From positions 1 to 64,000 of the forward strand of contig JADLAX010000082.1 in assembly GCA_020848035.1 (NCBI GenBank): 64,000 nt of DNA. Direction: 5' to 3'. The DNA comes from Anaerolineae bacterium. Its GTDB lineage: Bacteria; Chloroflexota; Anaerolineae; Promineifilales; Promineifilaceae. The notes under the pieces were generated by a model. That model was not told the DNA's origin, did not search any database, and saw only the letters and a list, made by a program, of their open reading frames with translations. This document shows, one piece after another, positions 51,185 to 60,368 of the stretch. The position numbers and the translations under genes are program-made. Positions within the stretch are counted from its first letter, which is position 1; the number at the start of each line of letters is the position of its first letter.

Positions 51185-52459
51185 ATGATTAGTTTCGAAA
51201 TTCCTGAGATGATTGTGAACCAGAGCCAGATGACCAAGATGGTGGCAGAGCAGGCGATGCGGCCGTATTCGCGGGAACTGGATGAACATGAACACGAACG
51301 GCCGGAAATGTTTGTGAACATGACCTGGCCCTTTGCCCAGCAAATGATGCGCTCGTCGCTGAAGAGCATCGAGAAGCGGCTGGGTGGGAATGGGACCAAT
51401 GGCACGAACGGCCATGCTGCCCCCAAGGGGCCAGATTTTTCCATTTTGGGCTTCATCATGATGGTGGAGCAGATGAGCTGGGGTGACGCCGGGCAGTACC
51501 TTTGCCTGCCGCATCCGATGCTGGGTGGATCGGCTGTACAAGCGGCGGGTACGCCGGAGCAGCAAATTCGCTTCCTCAAGAAGTTCACCGAAGGCGATCC
51601 CAAGTGGGGGGCGATGGCCATTACCGAGCCGGGGGCGGGCTCTGACAACAGTTCAATGCGGACAACGGCCGTTCTCGACCCTGACACCAACGAATGGATC
51701 CTTAACGGCGAGAAGATCTTCATCACCAACGGCAAGCTGGCCCTGGAGGATTCTGACGGCTTATGCGTAGTTTGGGCCACGATTGACCCCAACGCCGGCC
51801 GCGCCGGCATCAAATCGTTTGTGGTGGAAGGGCACACGCCGGGGGTCTCCATTGCCAAGCAGGAGCACAAGCTGGGCATCCGCGCCAGCGACACGGTTGC
51901 CCTGCATTTCGACAACGTGCGGCTGCCGTTCGAAAACATGCTGGGCACGCTGGACCCACAGCAGCCTGCGGCCAACAAGGGGTTCAAGGGGGCGATGAAG
52001 ACTTTCGATGCCTCGCGCCCGGCCGTGGCCGCCAGCGCGATGGGCATTGCCCGCGCTGCGCTGGAATTCACCCGCGAGAAGCTAGCCGAAGAAGGCATTA
52101 TGTTGGATTACACCAAGCCGCGCCACGAACTCACCGCCATCGAGCGTGACCTGATGGAAATGGAAGTGCGGCACAAAGGTGCCTGGCTGCTCACCCTGCG
52201 CGCCGTCGGCATGATGGCCCACGGCGAGAGCAACCGGCTGGCGGCCAGCATGTGCAAGTTCCGCGCCGGTGAGGCCGTCACCTGGATCACCCAGAAGGGC
52301 GTGGAACTGCTCGGTCCGATGGGCTACTCCCGCGAATGGTTGGCTGAAAAGTGGATGCGCGACGCCAAAATCAACGACATCTACGAAGGCACCAAGCAGA
52401 TCAACCAGCTGATCATTGCCCGCTCGATTTTGGGCTATTCGCGGCGGGAGTTGAAGTAG
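51185..52459 (+). CDS. Acyl-CoA dehydrogenase
   Basis: This 424-residue enzyme has the FAD and substrate motifs AMAITEPGAGSDNSSMRTTAV and, near the C-terminus, GVELLGPMGYSREWLAEKWMRDAKINDIYEGTKQI. These fit the medium- or short-chain acyl-CoA dehydrogenase type, with a glycine/asparagine-rich insertion near residue 65. ACGGAG lies before the ATG. Two dehydrogenases side by side may differ in chain length or form a heteromer. A small, AT-rich gene separates it from fadN. Confidence 0.9.
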   Translation: MISFEIPEMIVNQSQMTKMVAEQAMRPYSRELDEHEHERPEMFVNMTWPFAQQMMRSSLKSIEKRLGGNGTNGTNGHAAPKGPDFSILGFIMMVEQMSWGDAGQYLCLPHPMLGGSAVQAAGTPEQQIRFLKKFTEGDPKWGAMAITEPGAGSDNSSMRTTAVLDPDTNEWILNGEKIFITNGKLALEDSDGLCVVWATIDPNAGRAGIKSFVVEGHTPGVSIAKQEHKLGIRASDTVALHFDNVRLPFENMLGTLDPQQPAANKGFKGAMKTFDASRPAVAASAMGIARAALEFTREKLAEEGIMLDYTKPRHELTAIERDLMEMEVRHKGAWLLTLRAVGMMAHGESNRLAASMCKFRAGEAVTWITQKGVELLGPMGYSREWLAEKWMRDAKINDIYEGTKQINQLIIARSILGYSRRELK

Positions 52460-52515
52460 TCGACGGTCGGTGTTAGGTTTAAGAACTGCGTGATAATAAT
52501 TTTCGAGGCAAAAGT

Positions 52516-52869
52516 ATGCGATCCATTTCAATTCAAGTGCAACCCAAAAGATCTCCCGAGATTGATATGGATCGCGTCTTTCAATTGTTCAAAAGGATTG
52601 CTACATTCGAAGAACTTGTAAAGCATCATGCTTTTGACCACGGTGAAGGAACTCAACTCTACCATAATTTCACATTCGGCACGATTGATGCCCAAAAGCT
52701 TTGGCAAATTATCAAGGCAGAGATTTATGAAGATCCTGAACTGGGGAAGCACATGCAAGCTGCATCAATGGCTATGTGCTCCATGGAGGATGGGTGGTAC
52801 GATTACCTGATTCTTTATCACTATGACCCACAAGTTTCCCCTGATAAATTAGATAATCTCGTAGAGTAA
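52516..52869 (+). CDS. Hypothetical protein, AT-rich
   Basis: This 117-residue protein is not recognised. It contains SMEDGWYDYLILYHYDP near the end, with helices FQLFKRIATFEELVKHHAF in the first half. Its codons are clearly AT-richer than the neighbouring beta-oxidation genes, it has no ACGGCCGT and no period-7 array beside it, so it may be a recent insertion. A GAGGCAAAAG site lies before the ATG. It resembles an immunity or regulatory protein in size only. Confidence 0.55.
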   Translation: MRSISIQVQPKRSPEIDMDRVFQLFKRIATFEELVKHHAFDHGEGTQLYHNFTFGTIDAQKLWQIIKAEIYEDPELGKHMQAASMAMCSMEDGWYDYLILYHYDPQVSPDKLDNLVE

Positions 52870-52918
52870 CGATTCTCTTGGTAATAATCAGGGGAACAAA
52901 TTTAGGAGAAGTTGACAC

Positions 52919-55303
52919 ATGACATATTCGATTCGAAAAGCGGCCGTAATCGGGGCCGGGACGATGGGCGGTGGCATTGCGGCGCATCTGGCCAACATTG
53001 GCATTCCCGTGGTGCTGCTGGACATGGTTCCGCCCAACCTGAGCGATGCCGAAAAGAACGATCCCAGGGCGCGCAACCGCATCGTGCAAAGTTTGTACGA
53101 CCGCATGGCCAAGGCCCGCCCGGCCAACCTGGCCCGCGCCGACCGGGGTGAGCTCATCACCCTGGGTAATTTGGAAGATGATTTTGACTTGCTGGCCGAC
53201 TGTGACTGGATTGTCGAGGTCATCATCGAGCAGCTTGCGCCCAAGCAGGCGCTGATGGCGCGCATCGAGGCGGTGCGTAAGCCGGGCAGCATCATCAGCA
53301 GCAACACGTCGGGCATTCCGATCAATGAGATTGCCGACGGCCGTTCCGACGAGTTCAAGGCCCATTTCCTCGGCACCCACTTCTTCAACCCGCCGCGCTA
53401 CCTCAAGCTGCTGGAAATCATTCCCACGCCCGATACCGACCCTGAAGTGGTCAAATTTATGACCAAATTTGGCAGCGACACGCTGGGTAAAGGCGTGGTG
53501 GTGTGCAAAGACACGCCCAACTTCATCGCCAATCGCTTCATCGCCATTGTGGGCTCCTATCTGGCAGAGTATGCCCTGGAAAATGGGTACAGTATCGCCG
53601 AGGTGGACGCCATCACCGGGCCGCTGGTGGGCCATCCCAAAACGGCCACCTTCCGTCTGACCGACCTGGTGGGGCTGGACGTGATGATGCACGTCAACAA
53701 CAACCTCTACCCGGCCATTGCCCACGACCCATACCGCGAAATTCTGAAGGCCCCCAAGAGCACCGCACTGAATGAAAAGTTAGCGGCCAACAAATGGTTG
53801 GGCAACAAAAGCGGCCAGGGCTTCTACAAGCAGGTGCGTGTCGGCAGCGAACGCGAGTTTCATACGATTGACCCTGAGACACTGGAATATTCAAATCCAT
53901 CCAGCGTGCGTTTTGGCTCCGTCGGTGCCGTGCGCAAGATTGAGGATTTGGGCCAGCGGCTGCGCAAGCTGCTGGAATTTGACGACCGTGCCGCCAATTT
54001 TGTGCGCGACACGACGTACTACATGCTGGCCTACGCCGCCTACGTCACCCCTGAAATTGCCTACTCCATCGTGGATGTGGACAACGCCAACCGCTGGGGT
54101 TTTGCCCACGAAGCGGGTCCGTTTGAGATTTGGGACATGCTGGGTGTGGCGGAAACCATCGAGAAGATGGAGGCGGCGGGTCTGGCCGTGGCGGATTGGG
54201 TGAAGGAGATGGTGAGCAGCGGCCACGAAAGCTTTTATAAAGACGGCCGTTTCTACGACTTCAAAACCAAGCAATACAGCCCCGTTCCGCTCGACGAGAA
54301 AAACATCACCGTGGCCGGGCTGCACGAGGGCAACAAAGAGATTGCCCGCAACGACAGCGCCAGCCTGCTAGACATGGGCGACGGCGTGCTGCTGTTTGAG
54401 TTCCACGCCAAGATGAACGCCATCGACGACCAGATCATTGCTCTGGGGCACGAAGCGTTGGCCAGGCTGGACAGCGATTATGACGCGCTGGTGATTGGCA
54501 ACGATGCGGATAACTTCTGCGTGGGGGCCAACTTGTTCGCCGTGGGTGTGGCCGCGGCCAGCGGCATGTGGGACAGCCTGAATGAGATGATTCGCGGCTT
54601 ACAATCGTTGACGTTTGGGTTGCAGCATGCGCCGAAGCCGGTGGTTACGGCCGTTCGCGGCATGGCCCTCGGTGGCGGTGTGGAGATGGCGGTGGCCGGT
54701 TGGGAAGCCGTCGCGGCGCATGAAACCTACATGGGTCTGGTGGAAGTGGGCGTCGGCCTGATTCCCGCCGGTGGCGGTTGCAAGGAGCTGCTGCGGCGCA
54801 GAATCAACCCCGTCATGAAAACCGACAACGCCGATGTGCTGCCCGTGCTGCAAGATGTCTTTACCCAGGTGGCCACGGCCAAAGTGGGCGAATCCGCCTG
54901 GCAGGCCAAAGAAATGGGCTACCTGCGCACCAGCGACATGATTGTGATGAACGGCGAGCATCGGCTGGCCCAGGCTAAGGCCCGTGCTTTGCAGTTGGTA
55001 GCGATGGGAACACAGCTGCCCGAAGTGGAGAAAATCTACGCGGCGGGCCGGGATGCGCTCTACGCGCTAAAGCTGGGTGTGAAGAGCTTTATGTGGGGCA
55101 ACTACGCCAGCGAGCACGACGCGCTGATCAGTGGCAAGCTGGCCTACGTGCTCACCGGCGGCGATCTGAGCGCCGGCACCTGGGTGGACCCGTGGTACAT
55201 CCTCGATTTGGAGCGGGAAGCGTTCCTTTCGCTGCTGGGTGAAGAGAAAACCCGCGAGCGTATGACGCACATGCTGACGACTGGAAAACCGTTACGGAAC
55301 TAA
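52919..55303 (+). CDS. fadN: 3-hydroxyacyl-CoA dehydrogenase / enoyl-CoA hydratase (FadN type)
   Basis: This 794-residue bifunctional enzyme does the second and third beta-oxidation steps. The NAD-binding dehydrogenase lies first (AAVIGAGTMGGGIAAHLANIG, then NTSGIPINEIA, FLGTHFFNPPRYLKLLEII), with a second HCDH part near 340-420 (FAHEAGPFEIWDMLG), and the crotonase fold is at the C-terminal end (AKMNAIDDQI, GNDADNFCVGANLF, GMALGGGVEMAVAGWEAV). This order is that of Bacillus FadN, not the reverse order of FadB. Its partner FadA follows. Confidence 0.93.
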   Translation: MTYSIRKAAVIGAGTMGGGIAAHLANIGIPVVLLDMVPPNLSDAEKNDPRARNRIVQSLYDRMAKARPANLARADRGELITLGNLEDDFDLLADCDWIVEVIIEQLAPKQALMARIEAVRKPGSIISSNTSGIPINEIADGRSDEFKAHFLGTHFFNPPRYLKLLEIIPTPDTDPEVVKFMTKFGSDTLGKGVVVCKDTPNFIANRFIAIVGSYLAEYALENGYSIAEVDAITGPLVGHPKTATFRLTDLVGLDVMMHVNNNLYPAIAHDPYREILKAPKSTALNEKLAANKWLGNKSGQGFYKQVRVGSEREFHTIDPETLEYSNPSSVRFGSVGAVRKIEDLGQRLRKLLEFDDRAANFVRDTTYYMLAYAAYVTPEIAYSIVDVDNANRWGFAHEAGPFEIWDMLGVAETIEKMEAAGLAVADWVKEMVSSGHESFYKDGRFYDFKTKQYSPVPLDEKNITVAGLHEGNKEIARNDSASLLDMGDGVLLFEFHAKMNAIDDQIIALGHEALARLDSDYDALVIGNDADNFCVGANLFAVGVAAASGMWDSLNEMIRGLQSLTFGLQHAPKPVVTAVRGMALGGGVEMAVAGWEAVAAHETYMGLVEVGVGLIPAGGGCKELLRRRINPVMKTDNADVLPVLQDVFTQVATAKVGESAWQAKEMGYLRTSDMIVMNGEHRLAQAKARALQLVAMGTQLPEVEKIYAAGRDALYALKLGVKSFMWGNYASEHDALISGKLAYVLTGGDLSAGTWVDPWYILDLEREAFLSLLGEEKTRERMTHMLTTGKPLRN

Positions 55304-55309
55304 AAGAAG

Positions 55310-55371
55310 ATTGGAGACTAGAGATTGGAGATTAAGATTCGAAATCTCCAATAACCAATCTCCAGTCTCCT
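55310..55371. repeat. Self-complementary period-7 array 6
   Basis: Units ATTGGAG and ACTAGAG on the left and ATCTCCA and GTCTCCT on the right, in 7-base phase (a two-unit transition in the middle). It lies six bases after the fadN stop and just before the fadA ribosome site. Confidence 0.88.
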
Positions 55372-55390
55372 CCGAAGGAGAATTCTTATT

Positions 55391-56572
55391 ATGACACGAG
55401 AAGCAGTCATTGTAGCGGCCAGTCGTACGGCCGTAGGGAAAGGCAAACGGGGCACCACGCGCAACTGGCGGTCGGATGAGATGGCCGCGGCGGTGATCAT
55501 GGAAGTGATGCGCCAGGCAGAGGCGTTGGACCCAAACGACATTGACGACGTGATTATCGGCTGTGCCATGCCGGAAGGGGCCCAGGGGCTGAATTTCGGC
55601 CGTACCATCGCCCTGCGGGCCGGGCTGCCGGTGGACGTACCGGGCATGACGGTCAACCGCTTTTGCTCCAGCGGCCTGCAAACCATCGCCCTGGCCGCCG
55701 AGCGCATCATCGCCAACGGGGCCGACGCCATCATCGCTGGGGGCGCGGAAACGATGAGCCTGGTGCCGATGACCGGTTTCCGGGTGAACCCGAACCCGTA
55801 CATGGTGGAAAACGCACCCGAGGTGTACATGGGCATGGGCCTGACGGCCGAACAGGTTGCCGACGAGTTTGAAGTAAGCCGCCAGGCACAGGACGAGTTT
55901 GCTCTGCGCAGCCACCGCCGGGCCATGGCCGCCTACGAAAAAGGGCTGTTCAAAGACGAAATTTTGCCCATCGAAATTGAGGAAGTGACGCCGGGACCGA
56001 ATGGCCCGCAGCGGCAGACGATCATTTTTGATAAGGATGAGCACATCCGCCCGGAGACGACGCTGGAGGGGCTGGCCAAGCTGCGCCCGGTGTTTAAGCA
56101 GGGCGGCAGCGTCACCGCGGGCAATTCGTCGCCGTTGAGTGATGGGGCTGCGGCCGTTTTGGTGATGGAGCGCAGTAAGGCCGAGGCGTTGGGGCTGAAG
56201 CCGCTGGTGCGTTTTGTTGGCTTCAACGTCGGCGGGGTGCGGCCTGAGGTGATGGGCGTGGGGCCGATTTCGGCCGTGCCGCGCCTGCTGAAGCGCACTG
56301 GCCTGGCCCTGAGCGACATCGACCTGATTGAGCTGAACGAGGCGTTTGCCGCCCAGGCCGTGGCCGTCATTCGCGAGTTGGGCTTTGACGAAGAGAAAAC
56401 CAACGTCAACGGCGGGGCGATTGCCCTGGGGCATCCGCTGGGCTGCACCGGCGCCAAGCTGACGGTGCAAATCATCAACGAGATGAAGCGGCGTGGTAAC
56501 CAGTTTGGCATGGTGACGATGTGCATTGGCGGCGGCATGGGCGCTGCGGGCATCTTCGAGAACTTGAATTAA
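55391..56572 (+). CDS. fadA: Acetyl-CoA acyltransferase (thiolase)
   Basis: This 393-residue enzyme cleaves 3-ketoacyl-CoA with CoA, the last beta-oxidation step. The nucleophile is Cys92 in NRFCSSGLQTIALAAERI, and the C-terminal motifs are NVNGGAIALGHPLGCTGA and CIGGGMGAAGIFE. It follows fadN, as in Bacillus fadNA. AGGAG lies before the ATG. A long hairpin follows the stop. Confidence 0.95.
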   Translation: MTREAVIVAASRTAVGKGKRGTTRNWRSDEMAAAVIMEVMRQAEALDPNDIDDVIIGCAMPEGAQGLNFGRTIALRAGLPVDVPGMTVNRFCSSGLQTIALAAERIIANGADAIIAGGAETMSLVPMTGFRVNPNPYMVENAPEVYMGMGLTAEQVADEFEVSRQAQDEFALRSHRRAMAAYEKGLFKDEILPIEIEEVTPGPNGPQRQTIIFDKDEHIRPETTLEGLAKLRPVFKQGGSVTAGNSSPLSDGAAAVLVMERSKAEALGLKPLVRFVGFNVGGVRPEVMGVGPISAVPRLLKRTGLALSDIDLIELNEAFAAQAVAVIRELGFDEEKTNVNGGAIALGHPLGCTGAKLTVQIINEMKRRGNQFGMVTMCIGGGMGAAGIFENLN

Positions 56573-56579
56573 CCTGGCC

Positions 56580-56620
56580 AATAAGATTGGGCCAATTTTT
56601 TAAATTGGCCCAATCTTATT
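56580..56620 (+). terminator. Strong hairpin after fadA
   Basis: A 19-base perfect stem (56580-56598 with 56602-56620) has a three-base loop. The T-rich part is in the loop and the stem is not followed by a clean T-run, so it may stop transcription weakly or protect the 3' end. Confidence 0.6.
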
Positions 56621-56642
56621 CTGCCGATTGTCAGGGGACGTT

Positions 56643-57806
56643 ATGCCGCGCAACAATCTTTTTGTCGCTTTTTTGCTGAGCCTGTTCTGGATGGTTTGTT
56701 TGATTGGTTGCACACAGGCGCAGGCTGAAGTAGCAGCGGCAACGGCCGTTCCTACCGCCGAACCTACGACCACCCAAACGTCCACCAGTACACCAGAGCC
56801 TACGGCCACCGCCACATTAACGCTAACACCCACAATTCCGGCGACAGAAACGGCCGTGCCCACGCCAACCATACCCCCTTCGCCAACACCTTCTCTGCAA
56901 AATCTTTCCGCCAGCAACAGTCAACTGATTACAGTCATGCGAACCGATTTTGCTATTTCGTCGCAGAGTGACCCGAACGTATACGATCTTGCGGTTAGCC
57001 CGGATGACAGATACTTGGCCGTGGCCAGTAACCAGGGGCTGCTGATTTATGATCTGGCAACGTTGGAGTTAATTACGGCCGTTAATGAGGATGGCAGCGT
57101 GAAAAAAAGCGTAGCCTGGTCACCTGATGGTAAACATTTGGCCGTTGGCTCCGGTCCCCGGGTTTGGATATGGAATTTTGAAACCATGTCTACCGAATTT
57201 GAGTTTTCTGGTCATGAGGTCGAGATGTACCATGTTACCTGGGCAGTTGATCGACCGCTTGTTTTTTCGGTAGCCAACAATGGCTCATTTGGTTCCTGGG
57301 ATATCGAGCTTGGCGAACCCACTACGCCGGTAGAGGAGGTTGGCATGCGGGCTATTGAGTTTTCGCCAAATGGTGACCATGTTGCCTTCAGTCAATGGTA
57401 TCAGCTTTCTGCGGTTAATATGCTAAATGGCGATCAAACAATATTCTCCGAAGAGCACAGCGATCTGATAGCCGCGATAAGTTGGTATCCCGGTAGTTCT
57501 TTTTTTGTTTCTGGGAGTTATGATGGAACTCTGCGGATTTGGGATCTTGCTCAGCAAGATTCCATGAGAGTTCTGGAAGGGCATTCCAGTGACGTTCTTG
57601 ATGTAGCGTGGTCACCGAATGGAATCTATATTGCTTCAGGCAGTGCTGATTTGACGACGTTGATTTGGAGTGCCGAAACGGGTGAAGTTGTATATCGGCT
57701 GCGCGGTCATACGGATGGGATCCGTTCATTGGATTGGTTTCATGATGGATCCCGCTTGGTGACCGGCAGCCTTGACGGAACCATTCGTATTTGGGACATT
57801 CCATAA
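56643..57806 (+). CDS. WD40-repeat lipoprotein
   Basis: This 387-residue protein has a lipobox in CLIGC, a long Thr/Pro stalk (to about residue 90) and WD40 repeats: LAVSPDDRYLAVASNQGLLIYDL, VAWSPDGKHLAVGS, and later HSSDVLDVAWSPNGIYIASGSADLTTLIW and LVTGSLDGTIRIWDIP. About seven blades fit one propeller. I start it at ATG 56643 behind GGGGAC. It probably acts as an extracellular scaffold. Confidence 0.85.
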   Translation: MPRNNLFVAFLLSLFWMVCLIGCTQAQAEVAAATAVPTAEPTTTQTSTSTPEPTATATLTLTPTIPATETAVPTPTIPPSPTPSLQNLSASNSQLITVMRTDFAISSQSDPNVYDLAVSPDDRYLAVASNQGLLIYDLATLELITAVNEDGSVKKSVAWSPDGKHLAVGSGPRVWIWNFETMSTEFEFSGHEVEMYHVTWAVDRPLVFSVANNGSFGSWDIELGEPTTPVEEVGMRAIEFSPNGDHVAFSQWYQLSAVNMLNGDQTIFSEEHSDLIAAISWYPGSSFFVSGSYDGTLRIWDLAQQDSMRVLEGHSSDVLDVAWSPNGIYIASGSADLTTLIWSAETGEVVYRLRGHTDGIRSLDWFHDGSRLVTGSLDGTIRIWDIP

Positions 57807-57823
57807 CACCAAATGGTGAAACC

Positions 57824-57892
57824 GTAGGGGCGAGGCAATTGGCCAATTTCGGGGCATGACAAATGCTGCCTCCACCAATTGCCTCGCCCCTT
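57824..57892. repeat. Inverted GTAGGGGCGAGGCAATTGG element
   Basis: GGGGCGAGGCAATTGG (57827-57842) pairs with its complement ending at 57890, about 18 bases per arm. A second copy with the same outer arm is at 59746-59813. Confidence 0.8.
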
Positions 57893-57908
57893 ACCCAGGA
57901 AACCAATC

Positions 57909-58106
57909 ATGAACGGAACCAACCGATCCACTATCAAAATAGGCCAGCGCGTGGCGATTGTGCTGAAGCAAGACCAGCGCACCGGCAAAACAACCGAAGG
58001 CGTGGTCCAGGCCATCCTCACCAAGTCGCCGACGCACCCACACGGTATCAAGGTGCGCCTGGCCAGCGGCGCAGTTGGCCGCGTCAAAGAGATTCTGGAC
58101 GGGTGA
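57909..58106 (+). CDS. YwbE family protein
   Basis: This 65-residue protein matches the small YwbE (DUF2196) family: IKIGQRVAIVLKQDQRTGKTTEGVV and LTKSPTHPHGIKVRL, with GRVKEIL at the end. Such proteins are a single beta-barrel-like fold of unknown function. I start it at ATG 57909. The gene lies between two repeat elements. Confidence 0.85.
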   Translation: MNGTNRSTIKIGQRVAIVLKQDQRTGKTTEGVVQAILTKSPTHPHGIKVRLASGAVGRVKEILDG

Positions 58107-58159
58107 CGGCGTCACCCCTTCACCCCCTCACCCCTTCATCCCGCGCCCTCGCCATCTCC

Positions 58160-58188
58160 TTGACGTTACCCACTGCCTGGGCTAGAAT
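58160..58188 (+). promoter_or_regulatory. Sigma-70 promoter upstream of ffh
   Basis: TTGACG (58160-58165) and TAGAAT (58183-58188) are 17 bases apart. Transcription would begin near 58195, 190 bases before ffh. Confidence 0.65.
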
Positions 58189-58194
58189 TGCCCG

Positions 58195-58296
58195 TCTGCA
58201 AGGCAACATAAATATTTTTTCCGCCATTGGCAGCAACGTTAACCAATCGAAAGCAACAAATCACGGGTTAATACCATTATTGACCCGTTTATTTTT
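58195..58296 (+). ncRNA. Candidate small RNA or ffh leader with attenuator
   Basis: A good promoter (58160-58188) is followed about 70 bases after the predicted start by an 11-base stem (58263-58273 with 58278-58288, one G-T pair) and TTATTTTT. This predicts a transcript of about 100 bases ending before ffh, or a leader whose hairpin controls ffh. It does not show the GGAAG loop of the SRP RNA. Confidence 0.4.
58263..58296 (+). terminator. Terminator-like hairpin in the ffh leader
   Basis: ACGGGTTAATA pairs with TATTGACCCGT around CCAT and is followed by TTATTTTT. It lies between the promoter and the ffh start. Confidence 0.6.
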
Positions 58297-58384
58297 GTCT
58301 CGGAAAGATTCTACCCGCGCGATTCGCTGATACACCTGTAAAATAATCTGCGCAAGCCGCGGCTAAAAATCTGAAGGAAGATCC

Positions 58385-59728
58385 GTGTTTGAATCATTAG
58401 GCAGCCGCTTGCAGTCCGTTTTTGACGGTCTCCAGCGGCGCGGCAAACTCACCGAAGCCGATGTTGACAAAGCGATGCGTGAAGTACGCCTGGCTTTGCT
58501 GGAAGCCGACGTGAACTTCAAGGTTGTCAAAAGCCTGGTTGAGCGCGTGCGTGAACGCGCCGTTGGTCAGGAGGTGATGCGCAGCCTGACGCCGGGCCAA
58601 CAGGTGGTGAAAATTGTCCAGGAAGAGCTGGTGGATACGCTGGGCGAGCCGGGGCGATTAAACCTGGGCATGCAGTCACCCGCCGTGATCATGTTGGTGG
58701 GCTTGCAGGGTGCCGGTAAAACGACCATGGCGGGTAAGTTGGCCCTTCACTTGCGCAAACAGGGAAGACGGCCGTTGCTCGTTGGTGCCGATGTGTATCG
58801 ACCGGCGGCTATTGACCAGCTGCAAACCCTGGGCCGCCAGCTGGATATTCCCGTCTATGACGAAGGTCCAACTGGCAAACCGGTGGACGTTTGCGTCAAT
58901 GGCGTCAAAAAGGCAGTGGCCTCTGGGGCCACCACCGTCATTTTAGACACCGCCGGTCGTCTGAACATCGACGAAATGATGATGGACGAAATCAAGGCGA
59001 TCAAGGCGAAAGTGAACCCGGTGGAAACATTGCTGGTGGCTGACGCCATGACTGGCCAGGAAGCCGTCCGCGTTGCCACCGACTTTAACAATGCGGTGCA
59101 GATCACCGGCCTGATCATGACCAAAATCGATGGTGATGCCCGTGGTGGTGCTGCCATTTCCATGCGCGAAGTCACTGGTGTGCCGATTAAGTTCCTGGGC
59201 ACCGGCGAAAAGCTCAACGCCATCGAAGAGTTTCACCCGGACCGGCTGGCCAGCCGTATCCTGGGTATGGGCGATGTGCTAACGCTCATCGAGCGGGCGC
59301 AAGAGCAGATGGACCAGGAAGAGGCGGAAAAAGCGGGCAAGAAGATGCTCCAGGGCGACTTTAACCTGGAAGATTTTCTAAACCAGATGCAGCAGATCAA
59401 GCGTCTTGGGCCGATTGGCCAGCTCATGGAAATGATCCCCGGCATGAACAAGATGGCCAAGGACGTGGACCTGAGCAACGCCGATAAAGATTTGAAGCGC
59501 ATCGAGGCGATTATTCGGTCGATGACGCTGCAGGAGCGCCGCAATCCCAAGATTCTCAAAGCCAGCCGCAAGCGGCGCGTGGCGGCAGGTTCCGGCACCA
59601 CCGTGCAGGATGTGAATGCGCTGCTGAAGCAGTTCCAGGAAATGCAGAAGATGATGAAGCAGCTGACCAAGGGCCGTGGCCGTGGTTTGCGCAATTTGTT
59701 GGGCGGCCTGGGTGGTTTTGGTGGGTAG
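58385..59728 (+). CDS. ffh: Signal recognition particle protein Ffh
   Basis: This 447-residue protein is the SRP54 GTPase that guides signal peptides to the membrane. It has an N-domain, G motifs GLQGAGKTT, DTAGRLNIDEMMMDE and TKIDGDARGGAAISM, and a methionine-rich M domain at the C-terminus (FLNQMQQIKRLGPIGQLMEMIPG). The start is GTG behind GAAGGAAG. The gene heads a run with rpsP, khpA and rimM, as in many bacteria. Confidence 0.97.
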   Translation: MFESLGSRLQSVFDGLQRRGKLTEADVDKAMREVRLALLEADVNFKVVKSLVERVRERAVGQEVMRSLTPGQQVVKIVQEELVDTLGEPGRLNLGMQSPAVIMLVGLQGAGKTTMAGKLALHLRKQGRRPLLVGADVYRPAAIDQLQTLGRQLDIPVYDEGPTGKPVDVCVNGVKKAVASGATTVILDTAGRLNIDEMMMDEIKAIKAKVNPVETLLVADAMTGQEAVRVATDFNNAVQITGLIMTKIDGDARGGAAISMREVTGVPIKFLGTGEKLNAIEEFHPDRLASRILGMGDVLTLIERAQEQMDQEEAEKAGKKMLQGDFNLEDFLNQMQQIKRLGPIGQLMEMIPGMNKMAKDVDLSNADKDLKRIEAIIRSMTLQERRNPKILKASRKRRVAAGSGTTVQDVNALLKQFQEMQKMMKQLTKGRGRGLRNLLGGLGGFGG

Positions 59729-59745
59729 CCAGTGAAAAGTGAAAA

Positions 59746-59813
59746 GTAGGGGCGAGGCAGGGGGATAATACGTTGGCTGCACAAGCCATTGATTCTCTAC
59801 CTGCCTCGCCCAT
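59746..59813. repeat. Inverted GTAGGGGCGAGGCA element, second copy
   Basis: TAGGGGCGAGGCAG (59747-59760) pairs with CTGCCTCGCC near 59801-59810. It is directly preceded by AGTGAAA twice (59731-59744), the unit of the period-7 arrays. Confidence 0.75.
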
Positions 59814-59821
59814 AACTTTGA

Positions 59822-59851
59822 TTGAGCAGTTTTCTGCGAATCGTGTAGAAT
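59822..59851 (+). promoter_or_regulatory. Promoter for rpsP
   Basis: TTGAGC (59822-59827) and TAGAAT (59846-59851) are 18 bases apart, giving a leader of about 60 bases before rpsP. Confidence 0.5.
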
Positions 59852-59916
59852 TGGTTGGGCAAGATTGCCCTCAAAATAATCAAAAATCATCTTGAATTGA
59901 GTGGAGATTAGGATAG

Positions 59917-60357
59917 ATGCTAAAAATTCGTTTAAGCCGTAGAGGCAAGAAAAGACAACCCAGCTACCGGGTGGTGGTGGCCGATGTAAATTCCAAGCGT
60001 GACGGCCGTATCGTCGAGCGCATTGGGCATTACAACCCGCTGACCGACCCGGCCGAGTTTGCCATCCGTGAAGACCGCGCTCTGCACTGGCTAAGCGTTG
60101 GCGCTCAACCTACCGACGCCGTGCGCCGCCTGCTGGATAAACAAGGCACCTTCGAGCGCCTCAGCCGCCTGCATGCCGGGGAATCCGCCGCTGTGTTGGC
60201 CGCCGAAGTGACCGGTGAGGTTGTCGCCGCGCCCGAGGCTGTGGAAGCTGTGGCCGAAGTTGAAGAAACGGTTGAAGAAGTAGACGAAGCTGAAGTGGCT
60301 GCTGCTGCCGAAGAAGAGACCGCAGAAGAAGCCGCTGACGACGAAGAAGTGGCTTAA
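59917..60357 (+). CDS. rpsP: 30S ribosomal protein S16
   Basis: This protein begins with the S16 sequence MLKIRLSRRGKKRQPSYRVVVAD and shows IVERIGHYNPLTDPAEF; the domain ends near residue 80. A further 60 residues form a tail of Ala, Glu and Val (EAVEAVAEVEETVEEVDEAEV), longer than in E. coli (82 residues total) but a known type of variation. GATTAGGATAG precedes the ATG. It is followed by khpA after 11 bases. Confidence 0.95.
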   Translation: MLKIRLSRRGKKRQPSYRVVVADVNSKRDGRIVERIGHYNPLTDPAEFAIREDRALHWLSVGAQPTDAVRRLLDKQGTFERLSRLHAGESAAVLAAEVTGEVVAAPEAVEAVAEVEETVEEVDEAEVAAAAEEETAEEAADDEEVA

Positions 60358-60368
60358 TCGAGGATTTG

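Noticed and set aside
55292-56581. Long minus-strand open frame opposite fadA
   Set aside because: It is a shadow of the thiolase gene, with His/Gln-rich translation and no motifs.
58195-58296. Signal recognition particle RNA next to ffh
   Set aside because: The predicted transcript has the right size but lacks the conserved GGAAG tetraloop region and the pairing of helix 8.
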